A DNA stretch of 64,000 nucleotides from JAKQEM01 sp964391185 (GCA_964391185.1 CAYMIX010000001.1:62001-126000); one strand, 5' to 3'. Shown: positions 33,248 through 42,530, numbered from the stretch's first letter. Numbers and translations are program-made. The notes: a model not told the origin generated them from the letters alone.

Positions 33248-35476
33248 ATGAAAAAACAAACATCCACTCTGGCGGCTCCAGCTCTAGGTGCCTCGCTCCT
33301 CTGGCGAGTGGTGTCTCAGGCGATTGTACTTGTGACGTTCATCGTTGTTGTCCTCACAACACTTTCGTTCGTTGTTTCGCGCATAATGCTCGAACGTTCA
33401 GTGCGAGCACATTTGCTTGCAGTTGCGTCTATTGCGGAAGACACACTCGAACGTTCTCTTCATACAAATCGCGAGCGTGCATCATTGGTTTCATCACATG
33501 CTGATGTTCGTGCGTTGCTCGCCGGGAATAACAATCGAGCAGCATTTGGTCGCTTGCTTGTCCTCCTTCAGCGTGATGAGCCGTCCCTCCGTAGTATCGA
33601 ACTATTCAATGCGGAGGGGCAACACATTGCGCTGGCAGGTGAAAGTATTGGTCTTCCTATGGAGGCTCGCCGCGTGCCATTTCATCGTCAGGTTATTGGT
33701 GCAACAGGCTGGACGTTCTACGACGTGTTCACACCTGTTTGGCAAGCTGATGGCGCACTAGATGGATACGTTGCCCTGCGCTATGACACATCCTCCTTGA
33801 TCAGCCCGTTGATTAACGCTGCTCCATCATTGGGAGAATCTGCCCAGGCATTGCTTGTCGTAGAGAGTAATAACGAAATACATCTCCTGCATCCTGCAAT
33901 GGAACAGGACGATTCGTACATTGTTTCATTGGGAAGTACAGAAGCTGCTCAGGGCATCGCATTCGTAGCGGCTCTTGATGGCCGTGAAGGAGTAACACGG
34001 GACAATGATGAACGTGGTCGCGATGCGTTCATTGCGTATCGTTACATGCCAACACTCGGTTGGGGCCTTGTGTTTGAAGTCGAACGCGCGGAAGCATTGG
34101 CCGATGTTCGTAGGTTAGCGCTCGCGCATGGAGGTATGGGGTTCATGCTGCTCTTGCTCGCAGGCGTGCTCGCATTCCTTCTTGCTCGCCAAGTTACAGA
34201 GCCGTTGCGTACCCTTACTGCAAACATGCGCGCGATGAAGCCGGGCCATTGGCATGCAGTACGTAGCGTTCATTCCGGTGATGAAGTAGAAATGCTTGAT
34301 ATTGTGCTTGTTGATATGGCACGCAGATTGCGTGAAGTGTACGAACATCAGGAAGAAGAAATTGAATCGCGTACGGCAGAACTCAAGAGACAGTATGCTC
34401 TTGATGGCGTCATCTTGGAACAAATTGGATACGGTGTAATCACGGTTGATACCAAAGGTGTCATTACTGCAGGCAATCCTGCTGCAACGGCATTGCTGAA
34501 CGTTGAGCGCGATATGCTCATTGGCGAAAATGTCATACATGCATTCCAACTCTGTGGGCATCGTGGAGATTTGTTACTCGGCACTCATCCAGTAATCGAA
34601 TGCTTGCAGACGCGTAAGGCTGTGCATTTTCCCGTGCATACTCACGTGAGCGTTCGTCGCAATGATGACACAATGATTCCGATTTCGTTCGCCGTGAGTC
34701 CGCTTATTTCAGAACGTACAGAGTTCGGAGCAATTATCGTCTTCCAGGACGTTTCCGAAGAACGCAGATTGGACTATCTCAAATCAGAATTTATTACACT
34801 CGCATCACACCAATTACGCACGCCACTCTCAGCGTTGCGCTGGTACATAGAATTGCTTGGCGAAGAACGTTCAGGACTCACCAAGGAACAACAGAGCTAC
34901 CTCAAAGAAATGGAAATGTCTTCTGCGCGCATGGTCGCATTGCTCGCGTCACTTCTCCATGCAGCTCACTTGGAAGGAGATCAATTGGAACTCGAAATCA
35001 GTAAAGCAAATATCGGTGAACTGCTGAAAGAGCTCGAAGAGGATTCAAAAATCACGATGCACGAAGCAGGTGTCAAATGTGTGCAGGATATTCCTTCCAA
35101 GGCAATATCTATCGATACAGACCCAACACTCATTCGCATCGCACTCCAAAATATCATCAACAATGCCGTGAAATATTCCGCGCCACATGGAGGAAAAACA
35201 ATTTCTATTTCCCTCAAAGAAAGTAAGTCGCATATTCAAATCGACGTGCAAGATGAAGGCATGGGCATACCAAAAACAGAGCAGTCTCGTGTATTCCAGA
35301 AGTTCTTCCGCGCAAAAAATGTTCGCAAAAAAGACACTGATGGAAATGGCCTCGGTCTCTACATCACACGTACCATTGTGGAGCGTTTAGGAGGAACAAT
35401 TTCCTTCACATCGATCGAAAACAAAGGAACAACGTTTACGTTAACGTTCCCACTCAAACTGGAACGGGAAAAATAA
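33248..35476 (+). CDS. Membrane sensor histidine kinase (extracellular sensor, HAMP, PAS)
   Basis: A 742-aa protein. Helix 1 at about residues 20-45, an extracellular sensor of about 245 residues (Cache-like by position: 'VLLQRDEPSLRSIELFNAEG'), helix 2 at about 295-316 and HAMP ('TEPLRTLTANMRAMKPG'). A PAS domain follows ('LEQIGYGVITVDTKGVIT', about 390-505), then HisKA with 'SEFITLASHQLRTPLSAL' (phospho-His about 521) and an intact HATPase domain ('LQNIINNAVKYSAP', 'VQDEGMGIP', 'GNGLGLYITR'). No partner regulator is adjacent; the receiver protein at 23592 is a candidate. It lies between pilin genes and an ECF sigma gene. Confidence 0.93.
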   Translation: MKKQTSTLAAPALGASLLWRVVSQAIVLVTFIVVVLTTLSFVVSRIMLERSVRAHLLAVASIAEDTLERSLHTNRERASLVSSHADVRALLAGNNNRAAFGRLLVLLQRDEPSLRSIELFNAEGQHIALAGESIGLPMEARRVPFHRQVIGATGWTFYDVFTPVWQADGALDGYVALRYDTSSLISPLINAAPSLGESAQALLVVESNNEIHLLHPAMEQDDSYIVSLGSTEAAQGIAFVAALDGREGVTRDNDERGRDAFIAYRYMPTLGWGLVFEVERAEALADVRRLALAHGGMGFMLLLLAGVLAFLLARQVTEPLRTLTANMRAMKPGHWHAVRSVHSGDEVEMLDIVLVDMARRLREVYEHQEEEIESRTAELKRQYALDGVILEQIGYGVITVDTKGVITAGNPAATALLNVERDMLIGENVIHAFQLCGHRGDLLLGTHPVIECLQTRKAVHFPVHTHVSVRRNDDTMIPISFAVSPLISERTEFGAIIVFQDVSEERRLDYLKSEFITLASHQLRTPLSALRWYIELLGEERSGLTKEQQSYLKEMEMSSARMVALLASLLHAAHLEGDQLELEISKANIGELLKELEEDSKITMHEAGVKCVQDIPSKAISIDTDPTLIRIALQNIINNAVKYSAPHGGKTISISLKESKSHIQIDVQDEGMGIPKTEQSRVFQKFFRAKNVRKKDTDGNGLGLYITRTIVERLGGTISFTSIENKGTTFTLTFPLKLEREK

Positions 35477-35640
35477 ACCCATTGTTATGTTGATATAACA
35501 AATGTGCACCTACTCTTACATGTTTTAAAAATATTTCATGATATGTCTTGCGAAATATTTCAGAATATTGATTGATGGTATGATGTCTTTTGAATTGTTT
35601 GGAGAACAGGTGATATGATCCGTCCCTTTTTTCATACATT

Positions 35641-36192
35641 GTGAACCAAATTTCACACGAGGTCCACAGGCTGTTCTCTGACGCCTACGAACAGTACGCC
35701 GATGCGATCCGTTGGCACTGTTGGTTCCGCACGTTCAGCCATGAAGATGCAGAAGAACTCACGCAAGAAACATTTATGAAGACGTGGGAATATCTCGCAA
35801 GCGGTCGTTCGGTGTTGAATATGAAAGCGTTTTTGTATCAGGTGGCAAATAGTCGCGTCGTTGATGCGATTCGTCGCAGAGGAACTATTTACAAAGATAT
35901 ATCACTCGAACAATTGCAGGAACAGGGCTTCGATTTGCCACATTCCGAAGTGGAAGACATGCAGCGCAAGCTCGAAGCATGGAAAATTTTATTGAAGATG
36001 GAGAAACGTGAGGATCACGAACTCTTGGTGATGCGCTATCTTGAGGGCCTTTCGCCATCGGACATTGCGACGATCAAAGGGACGAATGCGAACGTGATCT
36101 CGGTGCGCATCCATCGGGCGCTTAGGCACGTAGAATTTACAGAGAAGAGTAGACGACGCCATCAACGTCCGGTGAATGTCAAAAGAGCATAA
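35641..36192 (+). CDS. ECF-type RNA polymerase sigma factor
   Basis: The 183-aa protein starts with GTG. Region 2 ('DAEELTQETFMKTWEYL', 'AFLYQVANSRVVDAIRRR', residues about 37-85) and region 4 ('VMRYLEGLSPSDIATIKGTN' plus 'VISVRIHRALRHVEF', about 125-165) are complete. There is no recognisable anti-sigma gene next to it. The histidine kinase precedes it and the acidic repeat protein follows, so it may control that surface protein; this is inference from order alone. Confidence 0.9.
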   Translation: MNQISHEVHRLFSDAYEQYADAIRWHCWFRTFSHEDAEELTQETFMKTWEYLASGRSVLNMKAFLYQVANSRVVDAIRRRGTIYKDISLEQLQEQGFDLPHSEVEDMQRKLEAWKILLKMEKREDHELLVMRYLEGLSPSDIATIKGTNANVISVRIHRALRHVEFTEKSRRRHQRPVNVKRA

Positions 36193-36472
36193 CACCGCTT
36201 TGCTCTGAGGAAAACGACAATGTATAGTGTGTAGTATAATTTAATATACATCGAAAAAGTGTTACTTCAAATCACATTACATGCTATGACTAGCAGATAA
36301 AATTAACGTTATTCTTGCTTGTCAGAGCCAAAAAATAGCTAGAGCTTGCAGAGAAGATATGTGGAATATATCTCCATGACATATGATAGAATTCATGCAA
36401 GAAACGGTACGTAAGAAAACAACTGAATAATGCGTCTAGGTGGAGTCTTATTTCCTCCCCCTAGTTTTCTCT
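36193..36472 (+). promoter_or_regulatory. AT-rich control region upstream of the acidic repeat protein
   Basis: About 280 bp without a gene. It holds TAGTATAAT (36230-36238), an inverted repeat AGATAT/ATATCT near 36354-36372 and CATATGATAGAATT near 36379. These are possible housekeeping or alternative sigma sites; none is decisive. Confidence 0.35.
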
Positions 36473-39400
36473 ATGGTCCGCAGAAAAAGCAGCCACGGAA
36501 GAACAAACACAGTCAGGGCGCACAGTCGCTCGCTGTCGTCGTTGCGTCTTACTCTCAGCATGCTGGGAGTCATGATCGCTACGGTGGTAGCAGGCACGAG
36601 TGCCTCCGGCATGAATGTGACGCAGAGCCTCTCAACAGTGGCTTCTGCTGTTACAAATGCCATTGTAAATCTTACGACAGGCTCGTCCAACGGGACGGCA
36701 GTCGTACAGGCCATCGTCGGTAGCGGCGATGTTGATCAAGACGCTTCTGCCGATGATGAGGCAGATGTCGATGTAGACGCTGGCCAAAACGCTGGCTCCG
36801 TTAACCTCATTGCCGCCCCACAGCAGGGTGTTGGTGATGCCGTTGATCAGGATGCTATCGTCGATGCCGACGCCGAAACCGACGCGTCCATGGACCTCGA
36901 TGCAGGTGCATCGAACCTTACAGCTCTCATGCAGTCCGCCTTTGGCGCTGATGATAGCGATCAGGACGCAGAGTCCGATTCCGACGCTGACACCGATGTC
37001 GACGCAGACCAGGGTGCAGCGAGCGTGAATGCAGTTGGCGTATCTCAGGGTGCAGTTGCTGTATCCGGAGACGCTGACCAGGACGCTGATGTTGATGTCG
37101 ATGCAGACGTCGATGCCGATCAGGGCATCAGCGCTGGATCTTTCAACGGTTTGGCTATCGTCCAGACTCTCCTCGGTTCCGATGACGCTGATCAGGATGC
37201 TGGTGCAGACCAGGATGCTGACACCGATGTCGATGCAGACCAGGGTGCTCTCGCAGTGAATGCTGTTGAGGACATTCAGTTCTGTTTCGTCTTCTTCGGT
37301 GATTGCGACCAGGACTCCATCGTCGATGCTGATGCAGACGCTGACGCAGGTCAGTTTGTCGCAGCTGGCTCCGCTAACGAAGGATCTGTTGTTCAGACAG
37401 CTCTCGCTGGCGAAGACATTGATCAGGACGGTTGGCTCGATCAGGACGCTGACACTGACGTTGATGCAGATCAGGGTGTAGGCGCAGGCAACTCGCTTGC
37501 TCTCGCTCAGATCGCTCTCGCTGGTGATGACGTCGATCAAGACGCAGACCTCGACGCTGATTCCGATGCAGAAGGATTGCAGATCATCCTCGGAGGTTCC
37601 GAGAATGAAGGAACAATCTTCCAGCTCGGCCTCTTCGGCGACGATGTTGACCAGGATGCTTCTCTCGAGCAGGATGCAGACTTTGATGTCGACGCAGATC
37701 AGTCTGTGGAGGCCTCCAACGAAGGAGAATTCCTTCAGTTTGCTCTCGGTGAAGATTCCGACCAGGATCTCTACTCTGATTCCGACGCTGATGCGGACGG
37801 TCTTCAGATGATCTATGGTGGTTCTTCAAACGCTGGACTCATTCTCCAGACAGCATTTGCTGACGACGATGTCGATCAGGACGCTGACCTCGAGATGGAT
37901 GCAGACACTGACATGGATGCTGACCAGCACGTTGCTGCTTCTAACCTCGCAGCAGTTGGCCAGATCGTACTCGGTGAAGATGTAGACCAGGATCTCGGTT
38001 TCGATCAGGACGCTGACAGCGATGCTGTCCAGGTTCTTATCGGCGGTTCCTCCAACGATGCTGGCATCATCCAGCTCGCAGGTGGTTTCGATGAAGATGT
38101 TGATCAGGATGTTGTAGCTGATCTCGACGCTGATACAGATATGGATGCTGATACAGATGCATCTTCTGTTAACGCTCTCGAAGCAGCTCAGATCGCTCTT
38201 GGCGGTGGCGACATCGACCAGGACTCTTACACAGATCAGGACGCTGACACTGACGTTGAACAGGTTGTCGTCGGTGGCTCTTCCAATGGTCTTCTCGTTC
38301 TCCAGCTCGCTGGAAGCGACGATGTTGATCAGGACGTAGATGCTGATCTTGATGCAGACACAGAACTCGATGCTGATATCGATGCAGGTTCCGTTAACGG
38401 TTCCAGCCTCCTTCAGCTCGGCCTCGGCGGTGGCGACATCGACCAGGATTCTGATGTTGATCAGGATGCAGACACAGACGTTGATCAGGTTGTCGTTGGC
38501 GGTTCCGAAAATGGTCTTTTCGTTCTCCAGGTTTCTGGTGGCGACGAAACAGATCAGGGTGTTATCGCTGACCTCGATGCAGACACAGACGTTGATTCCG
38601 ATATCGACGCTGGTTCTGTAAACGTTTCCGGTGTAGCCCAGATCGCCGCTGGCGACGATGGTGACTTCGACCAGGATGCTTCCTCTGATCAGGATGCTGA
38701 TACAGATGTTGATTCCGAACAGGAAGGATTCTCCGGCAACGAGGCTCTCGTTGTTCAGGCTGGTGGTGCCGTTAACGGCAACGCAGGCCAGGACGTAGAG
38801 TTGGACCTCGACGCTGATGCTGACCTCGACCAGGACATCGATGCAGGTTCCGTTAATGGATCCAACATCATCCAGGGTCAGGGTGGCGATGATGGCGACT
38901 TCGACCAGGATGCTTCGTCCGACCAGGATGCAGACACAGATGTGGATGCAGACCAGTCCGGTGCAGCAGTAAACAACGCTGAAGTTTCCCAGGAAACAGA
39001 CGCTTACCACGGCACAGCTTCACAGTGGGTTGGCATCGAAGCCGACGCTGACGCTGACCTCGACCAGGACATCGATGCAGGTTCCGTTAATGGATCCAAC
39101 ATCATCCAGGGTCAGGGTGGCGATGATGGCGACTTCGACCAGGATGCTTCGTCCGACCAGGATGCAGACACAGATGTGGATGCAGACCAGAACGGACTTG
39201 CATTCAACAATGTAGAAGTTGAACAGGAAAGCGACATCAACCACGGTGCAGGTGCACAGGGTGCTTCTATTGATGTTGACGCTGACCTCGATATGGACCA
39301 GGACATCGATGCAGGTTCCGTTAATGGATCCAACATCATCCAGGGTCAGGGTGGCGATGATGGCGACTTCGACCAGGATGCTTCGTCCGACCAGGATGCT

Positions 39401-40429
39401 GAAACCGAGGTTGATGCAGAGCAGAATGGTGTAGCAGGCAACAACGTTCAGGTAGGACAGGCAGCAGTCGTTAACCACGGCGCTGCTGCTCAGTACGTTG
39501 AAGTTGAAGCTGACGCTGACCTCGATATGGACCAGGACATCGATGCAGGTTCCGTTAATGGATCCAACATCATCCAGGGTCAGGGTGGCGATGATGGCGA
39601 CTTCGACCAGGATGCTTCCAGCGATCAGAATGCAGACACAGATGTGGACGCTGAACAAAATGGTGCAGCTATCAACAATGTTGGTGGCTACCAGCTCTGC
39701 GACGTGAACCACGGTGCTTGCGCTCAGTACATCGAAACAGACGCTAACGCTGATGCTGACCTCGACCAGGACATCGATGCTGGTTCCTCCAACGGATCCA
39801 ACATCATCCAGGGCCAGGATGGTGGCGATGGCGATTATGATCAGGATGCAACGTCCACACAGGACGCTGACACTGATGTCGATGCTGAACAGAATGGTGC
39901 TGCAGTAAACGATGTTACTGTGTACCAGGTCTGCGCAGTCGATCACGGTGCTTGCGCTCAGTACACTGATGCTTCTGCTGATGCAGACACAGATGCTGAC
40001 CAGGACATCAATGCTGGTTCCGAGAACAACAGCCTCATCCTTCAGGGCCAGGATGGCTCCGCTGGTGATGCCGATCAGGATGCAACGTCCACACAGGACG
40101 CTGACACAGATGTTGATGCTGAACAGAACGCTGTTTCCGGCAACGACGTTGTGATCTACCAGGTTGGTGAAGTTGACGACGGCGTTGGCGCACAGAGCGC
40201 TGAAGTCGACGCTAACTCTGAAACAGATGCTGAACAGAACATCAATGCAGGTTCCTCGAACACGACTGTTATTGGTCAGGGTTCCGGTACCTCCGCAGAT
40301 GCTGATCAGGATGCTGCTGCAGAATCCGATGCTGATACAAATGTGAATGTCGAACAGAACTCCGGCTCCACGAACACTATTGGTGTTGGTCAGAGCATGG
40401 GCATGTTCTCCTTCCCATTCCCATTCTAA
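36473..40429 (+). CDS. Giant acidic Asp-repeat surface protein without Lys/Arg
   Basis: The protein is 1,318 aa from ATG at 36473 (GTG at 36440 would add 11). A basic N-terminus (MVRRKSSHGRTNTVRAHSRS) leads to a hydrophobic helix ('LTLSMLGVMIATVVAG'), as in an exported or membrane-anchored protein. From residue 26 to the end there is no Lys or Arg and almost no Pro. It is built of alternating segments: Asp-rich 'DQDADTDVDADQ' types and N-x5-Q segments ('NGSNIIQ', 'NNVEVEQ', 'NTIGVGQ'). The last third is an exact 78-residue tandem repeat. The N-x5-Q spacing recalls curlin repeats, and the DxDxD rows could bind calcium; both are hypotheses. The C-terminus ends FSFPFPF. Confidence 0.85.
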   Translation: MVRRKSSHGRTNTVRAHSRSLSSLRLTLSMLGVMIATVVAGTSASGMNVTQSLSTVASAVTNAIVNLTTGSSNGTAVVQAIVGSGDVDQDASADDEADVDVDAGQNAGSVNLIAAPQQGVGDAVDQDAIVDADAETDASMDLDAGASNLTALMQSAFGADDSDQDAESDSDADTDVDADQGAASVNAVGVSQGAVAVSGDADQDADVDVDADVDADQGISAGSFNGLAIVQTLLGSDDADQDAGADQDADTDVDADQGALAVNAVEDIQFCFVFFGDCDQDSIVDADADADAGQFVAAGSANEGSVVQTALAGEDIDQDGWLDQDADTDVDADQGVGAGNSLALAQIALAGDDVDQDADLDADSDAEGLQIILGGSENEGTIFQLGLFGDDVDQDASLEQDADFDVDADQSVEASNEGEFLQFALGEDSDQDLYSDSDADADGLQMIYGGSSNAGLILQTAFADDDVDQDADLEMDADTDMDADQHVAASNLAAVGQIVLGEDVDQDLGFDQDADSDAVQVLIGGSSNDAGIIQLAGGFDEDVDQDVVADLDADTDMDADTDASSVNALEAAQIALGGGDIDQDSYTDQDADTDVEQVVVGGSSNGLLVLQLAGSDDVDQDVDADLDADTELDADIDAGSVNGSSLLQLGLGGGDIDQDSDVDQDADTDVDQVVVGGSENGLFVLQVSGGDETDQGVIADLDADTDVDSDIDAGSVNVSGVAQIAAGDDGDFDQDASSDQDADTDVDSEQEGFSGNEALVVQAGGAVNGNAGQDVELDLDADADLDQDIDAGSVNGSNIIQGQGGDDGDFDQDASSDQDADTDVDADQSGAAVNNAEVSQETDAYHGTASQWVGIEADADADLDQDIDAGSVNGSNIIQGQGGDDGDFDQDASSDQDADTDVDADQNGLAFNNVEVEQESDINHGAGAQGASIDVDADLDMDQDIDAGSVNGSNIIQGQGGDDGDFDQDASSDQDAETEVDAEQNGVAGNNVQVGQAAVVNHGAAAQYVEVEADADLDMDQDIDAGSVNGSNIIQGQGGDDGDFDQDASSDQNADTDVDAEQNGAAINNVGGYQLCDVNHGACAQYIETDANADADLDQDIDAGSSNGSNIIQGQDGGDGDYDQDATSTQDADTDVDAEQNGAAVNDVTVYQVCAVDHGACAQYTDASADADTDADQDINAGSENNSLILQGQDGSAGDADQDATSTQDADTDVDAEQNAVSGNDVVIYQVGEVDDGVGAQSAEVDANSETDAEQNINAGSSNTTVIGQGSGTSADADQDAAAESDADTNVNVEQNSGSTNTIGVGQSMGMFSFPFPF
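38600..40270 (+). repeat. Tandem coding repeat, 234-bp unit
   Basis: The same landmark (gayatcgatgc, or its diverged form at the end) starts at 38600, 38834, 39068, 39302, 39536, 39770, 40004 and 40238, always 234 bp apart (78 codons). The units from 38834 to about 39770 are almost identical over more than 100 bp; outer units are diverged. The previous unit (38375) is 225 bp away. Confidence 0.92.
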
Positions 40430-40455
40430 TTCAGTAACGAGCTGTGAGGCACAAT

Positions 40456-40483
40456 GTAGGGGCGTTGCTTGCAACGCCCCTAC
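40456..40483. repeat. 28-bp palindrome (GTAGGGGCGTTGC family), copy 2
   Basis: Arms GTAGGGGCGTTGC and GCAACGCCCCTAC around a TT centre; matches 17171-17198 except at the centre. It follows the acidic repeat gene and may act as its terminator-like hairpin. Confidence 0.75.
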
Positions 40484-40553
40484 TTAAAAGATTGTCCCAA
40501 TGGCTTGCATCCATCCAGAGGTGCCTTACAATGACCTACTTTCCTTTTTATCT

Positions 40554-41909
40554 ATGAAACTATTTTATCGTTTCGCAACTGCCGGTGCTCTCTTTGTTAT
40601 TACTTCAACGGCACTCGCCCAGCAGCTCTCCTCTACTGTTGTTCTCCTGAAGAATTTCAAGCTGCACGATTTCGATACAGAAATCCTCGCATCGCTCGGG
40701 TACGACGTGGGAAGTATTTTGTACTGGCGCGAGATGGCAGCTATATCCGATGATCAATCTAAGGTCACAGCAGGGTACGAGAAAGTAGGCTGTCATCCGT
40801 TTTACTATATGAAAGATGGCGTTGTTGCCGAGTCTGGCTTCAACTGCCGCAGCTTCTTCTGTGTGGGGTATTCCAAGGGGCCAAAGCAGTGCAAAGATAT
40901 CAACGGCAAGCCATACGGTGGCGTTGTGGAAATCAGTGAACGCATAACCGGTGTGCAGACTCCCCCAAAGAAATTCTATTTCAGTGAATTCCCAGACGAC
41001 ATGCGCACGCAGAAAATGGATGAGCGCATTGCACGCCTGGAGGCGATCAAGTGTAAGCCATACTATTTAGTTGAATACACTGACACGGCCGTGGCAGAAG
41101 GGTACGAATGCGAGCAGGTGGGTCAGTATCCCTATTACTCAGCCAAAAACGACTGTTTGCACGATTGGCGCACCAAGAGCACGGGCTATGTATGTAATGT
41201 CGATATCCGCCCAGATGAATACGATGTTCGCCTCGAAGCATTGCGCATTATGGGTAACCTCGGCGGCAGCTCTTCCAAGTCCTCTCGGTCATCACGATCA
41301 AAGTCTGCCGTTTCATCGATGGCGTCATCTGTTGCATCTTCAACAGGCTCATCAATGAGCAGTGTGATTACCGTCAGCCCATTCAAAGATTTGCCTCTCA
41401 CGCACGCAGCGTTGAACGCGGTGGTCGCATTGCAGGCGCGTGGCGTGATCAGCGGTTATCCCGATGGAACATTCCGTCCAGCTCGCACCGTGAATCGCGC
41501 TGAGTGGCTCAAGATGCTCATTACAGGATTCCAGAACGAAGCCGCACAGAATGAAGGTTCCTGCTTCCCCGACGTCTCACGTCAGTGGTTTGCACCGTAC
41601 GTGTGTGCTGCGAAACGCTTGGCGTGGATCGTCGGCTACAGGGATGGCAGGTTTCGCCCAGACGTTACAGTAAACCGCGCTGAGGCTATCAAGATGCTTA
41701 TTGAATCTAACGGCGTTCGCCCAATGGGCATCGATGTGCCAGATGCACTCCCACGCGATGTCAAACTTGATGCATGGTTTGCACCATACGTCAGCGTTGC
41801 GATTGCTCGCGGTATCCTCAAGCCGAACGAATTATTCTCTCCTGGCGAAGCTCTCACGCGTGCAGATGCAGCGTTGTGGATTCAGGCGGGCCTCGGCACT
41901 CGCGAGTGA
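40554..41909 (+). CDS. SLH-domain surface protein
   Basis: The protein is 451 aa from ATG at 40554, with signal peptide MKLFYRFATAGALFVITSTA then LAQ. The N-terminal half is a Cys-containing region with repeated 'YEKVGCHPFYY', 'AIKCKPYYLVEY' and 'EQVGQYPYYSAKNDC' lines, apparently duplicated modules. A Ser-rich linker (about 240-270) leads to three S-layer homology repeats ('ALQARGVISGYPDGTFRPAR', 'AAKRLAWIVGYRDGRFRPD', 'VSVAIARGILKP'). SLH domains usually bind pyruvylated cell-wall sugars. It directly follows the acidic repeat protein; the two could be partners at the surface. Confidence 0.88.
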   Translation: MKLFYRFATAGALFVITSTALAQQLSSTVVLLKNFKLHDFDTEILASLGYDVGSILYWREMAAISDDQSKVTAGYEKVGCHPFYYMKDGVVAESGFNCRSFFCVGYSKGPKQCKDINGKPYGGVVEISERITGVQTPPKKFYFSEFPDDMRTQKMDERIARLEAIKCKPYYLVEYTDTAVAEGYECEQVGQYPYYSAKNDCLHDWRTKSTGYVCNVDIRPDEYDVRLEALRIMGNLGGSSSKSSRSSRSKSAVSSMASSVASSTGSSMSSVITVSPFKDLPLTHAALNAVVALQARGVISGYPDGTFRPARTVNRAEWLKMLITGFQNEAAQNEGSCFPDVSRQWFAPYVCAAKRLAWIVGYRDGRFRPDVTVNRAEAIKMLIESNGVRPMGIDVPDALPRDVKLDAWFAPYVSVAIARGILKPNELFSPGEALTRADAALWIQAGLGTRE

Positions 41910-41949
41910 TCGAGGCGGGTGTGGAGTACGCGGAGTAATTGTGAGCAAC

Positions 41950-41975
41950 AAAAAGAGCCTTTCAGCTCTCTTTTG
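41950..41975 (-). terminator. rnpB terminator
   Basis: On the minus strand AGAGC-tgaaag-GCTCT is followed by TTTTTG, directly after the 3' end of the RNase P RNA. Confidence 0.8.
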
Positions 41976-42404
41976 TCCTGCCCCTCTATACGCCGGGTTC
42001 TGTACGCATCCTTCGATTGCTCTCAGGATGGCGACGATCATCTCTCTGGGGTGGCGGTTGCCCGCGCACCTAAGTCCAATAAAGGACATGCGGAGGGGTC
42101 GTCGGACTGATGGAACCGTCAGTGGTTCCGATGACCCAATTCCTCCTTGCTTCACCATGAGTTTACCAATCAAGCGCTCACGTGTAGTGCTCGATCCACG
42201 GTACTCCGTGGCGTTTCACACCCGCAACACTTGCGTGTGCGGGTTACGTCTCTGTGGCACTAGTCCTACGCCGTTTTTACCGGATATATAACGGCGCGAC
42301 GGATGTTATCCGCATGGCGTTCCGATGAAGCCCGGACGTTCCTCTCACGGCGTAGTTGCGGCATAAGCCGAACGGAGCCGGAGCGATCGTCCAAGGAGCA
42401 GGAT
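41976..42404 (-). ncRNA. rnpB: RNase P RNA (bacterial type A)
   Basis: Read on the minus strand, the 5' part has GAGGAACGTCCGGGCTTC (conserved region I) and the 3' part has GTACAGAACCCGGCGTATAG (conserved region V). The ends TCCTGCTCC and GGGGCAGGA pair as helix P1, which sets the limits. The length is about 429 nt. It is the catalytic RNA that matures tRNA 5' ends. No rnpA is adjacent. A local hairpin CATCC...GGATG replaces the variable stem before region V. Confidence 0.93.
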
Positions 42405-42491
42405 TCTCATGATACCATAAGTAAAGCTTGCTTAACAATATTTCGCTTGGGTTTTTGCCAAAGAAAATGTAAAGTCCCCCTACTCCAGTAA

Positions 42492-42530
42492 GCCGCTTTA
42501 GCTCAGCTGCAAGCAATCGCTTGCGATTGA
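42492..42530 (+). pseudogene. tRNA-Thr 5' fragment
   Basis: The first 18 bases (GCCGCTTTAGCTCAGCTG) are identical to the intact tRNA-Thr 98 bp downstream, then the sequence departs (caagcaatcg...). It has no matching 3' half, so it is a broken duplicate. Confidence 0.65.

Noticed and set aside
38600..40270. CRISPR-like regular repeat
   Set aside because: The unit is 234 bp, lies within a continuous reading frame and has no unique spacers. It is a coding tandem repeat.
36632..40474. Long minus-strand ORFs (302, 394 and 484 aa) opposite the acidic repeat gene
   Set aside because: They exist because GAY/GCN-rich codons lack stops in the antisense frame. Their Val/Ile/Cys-rich translations mirror the Asp repeats and look unlike proteins.
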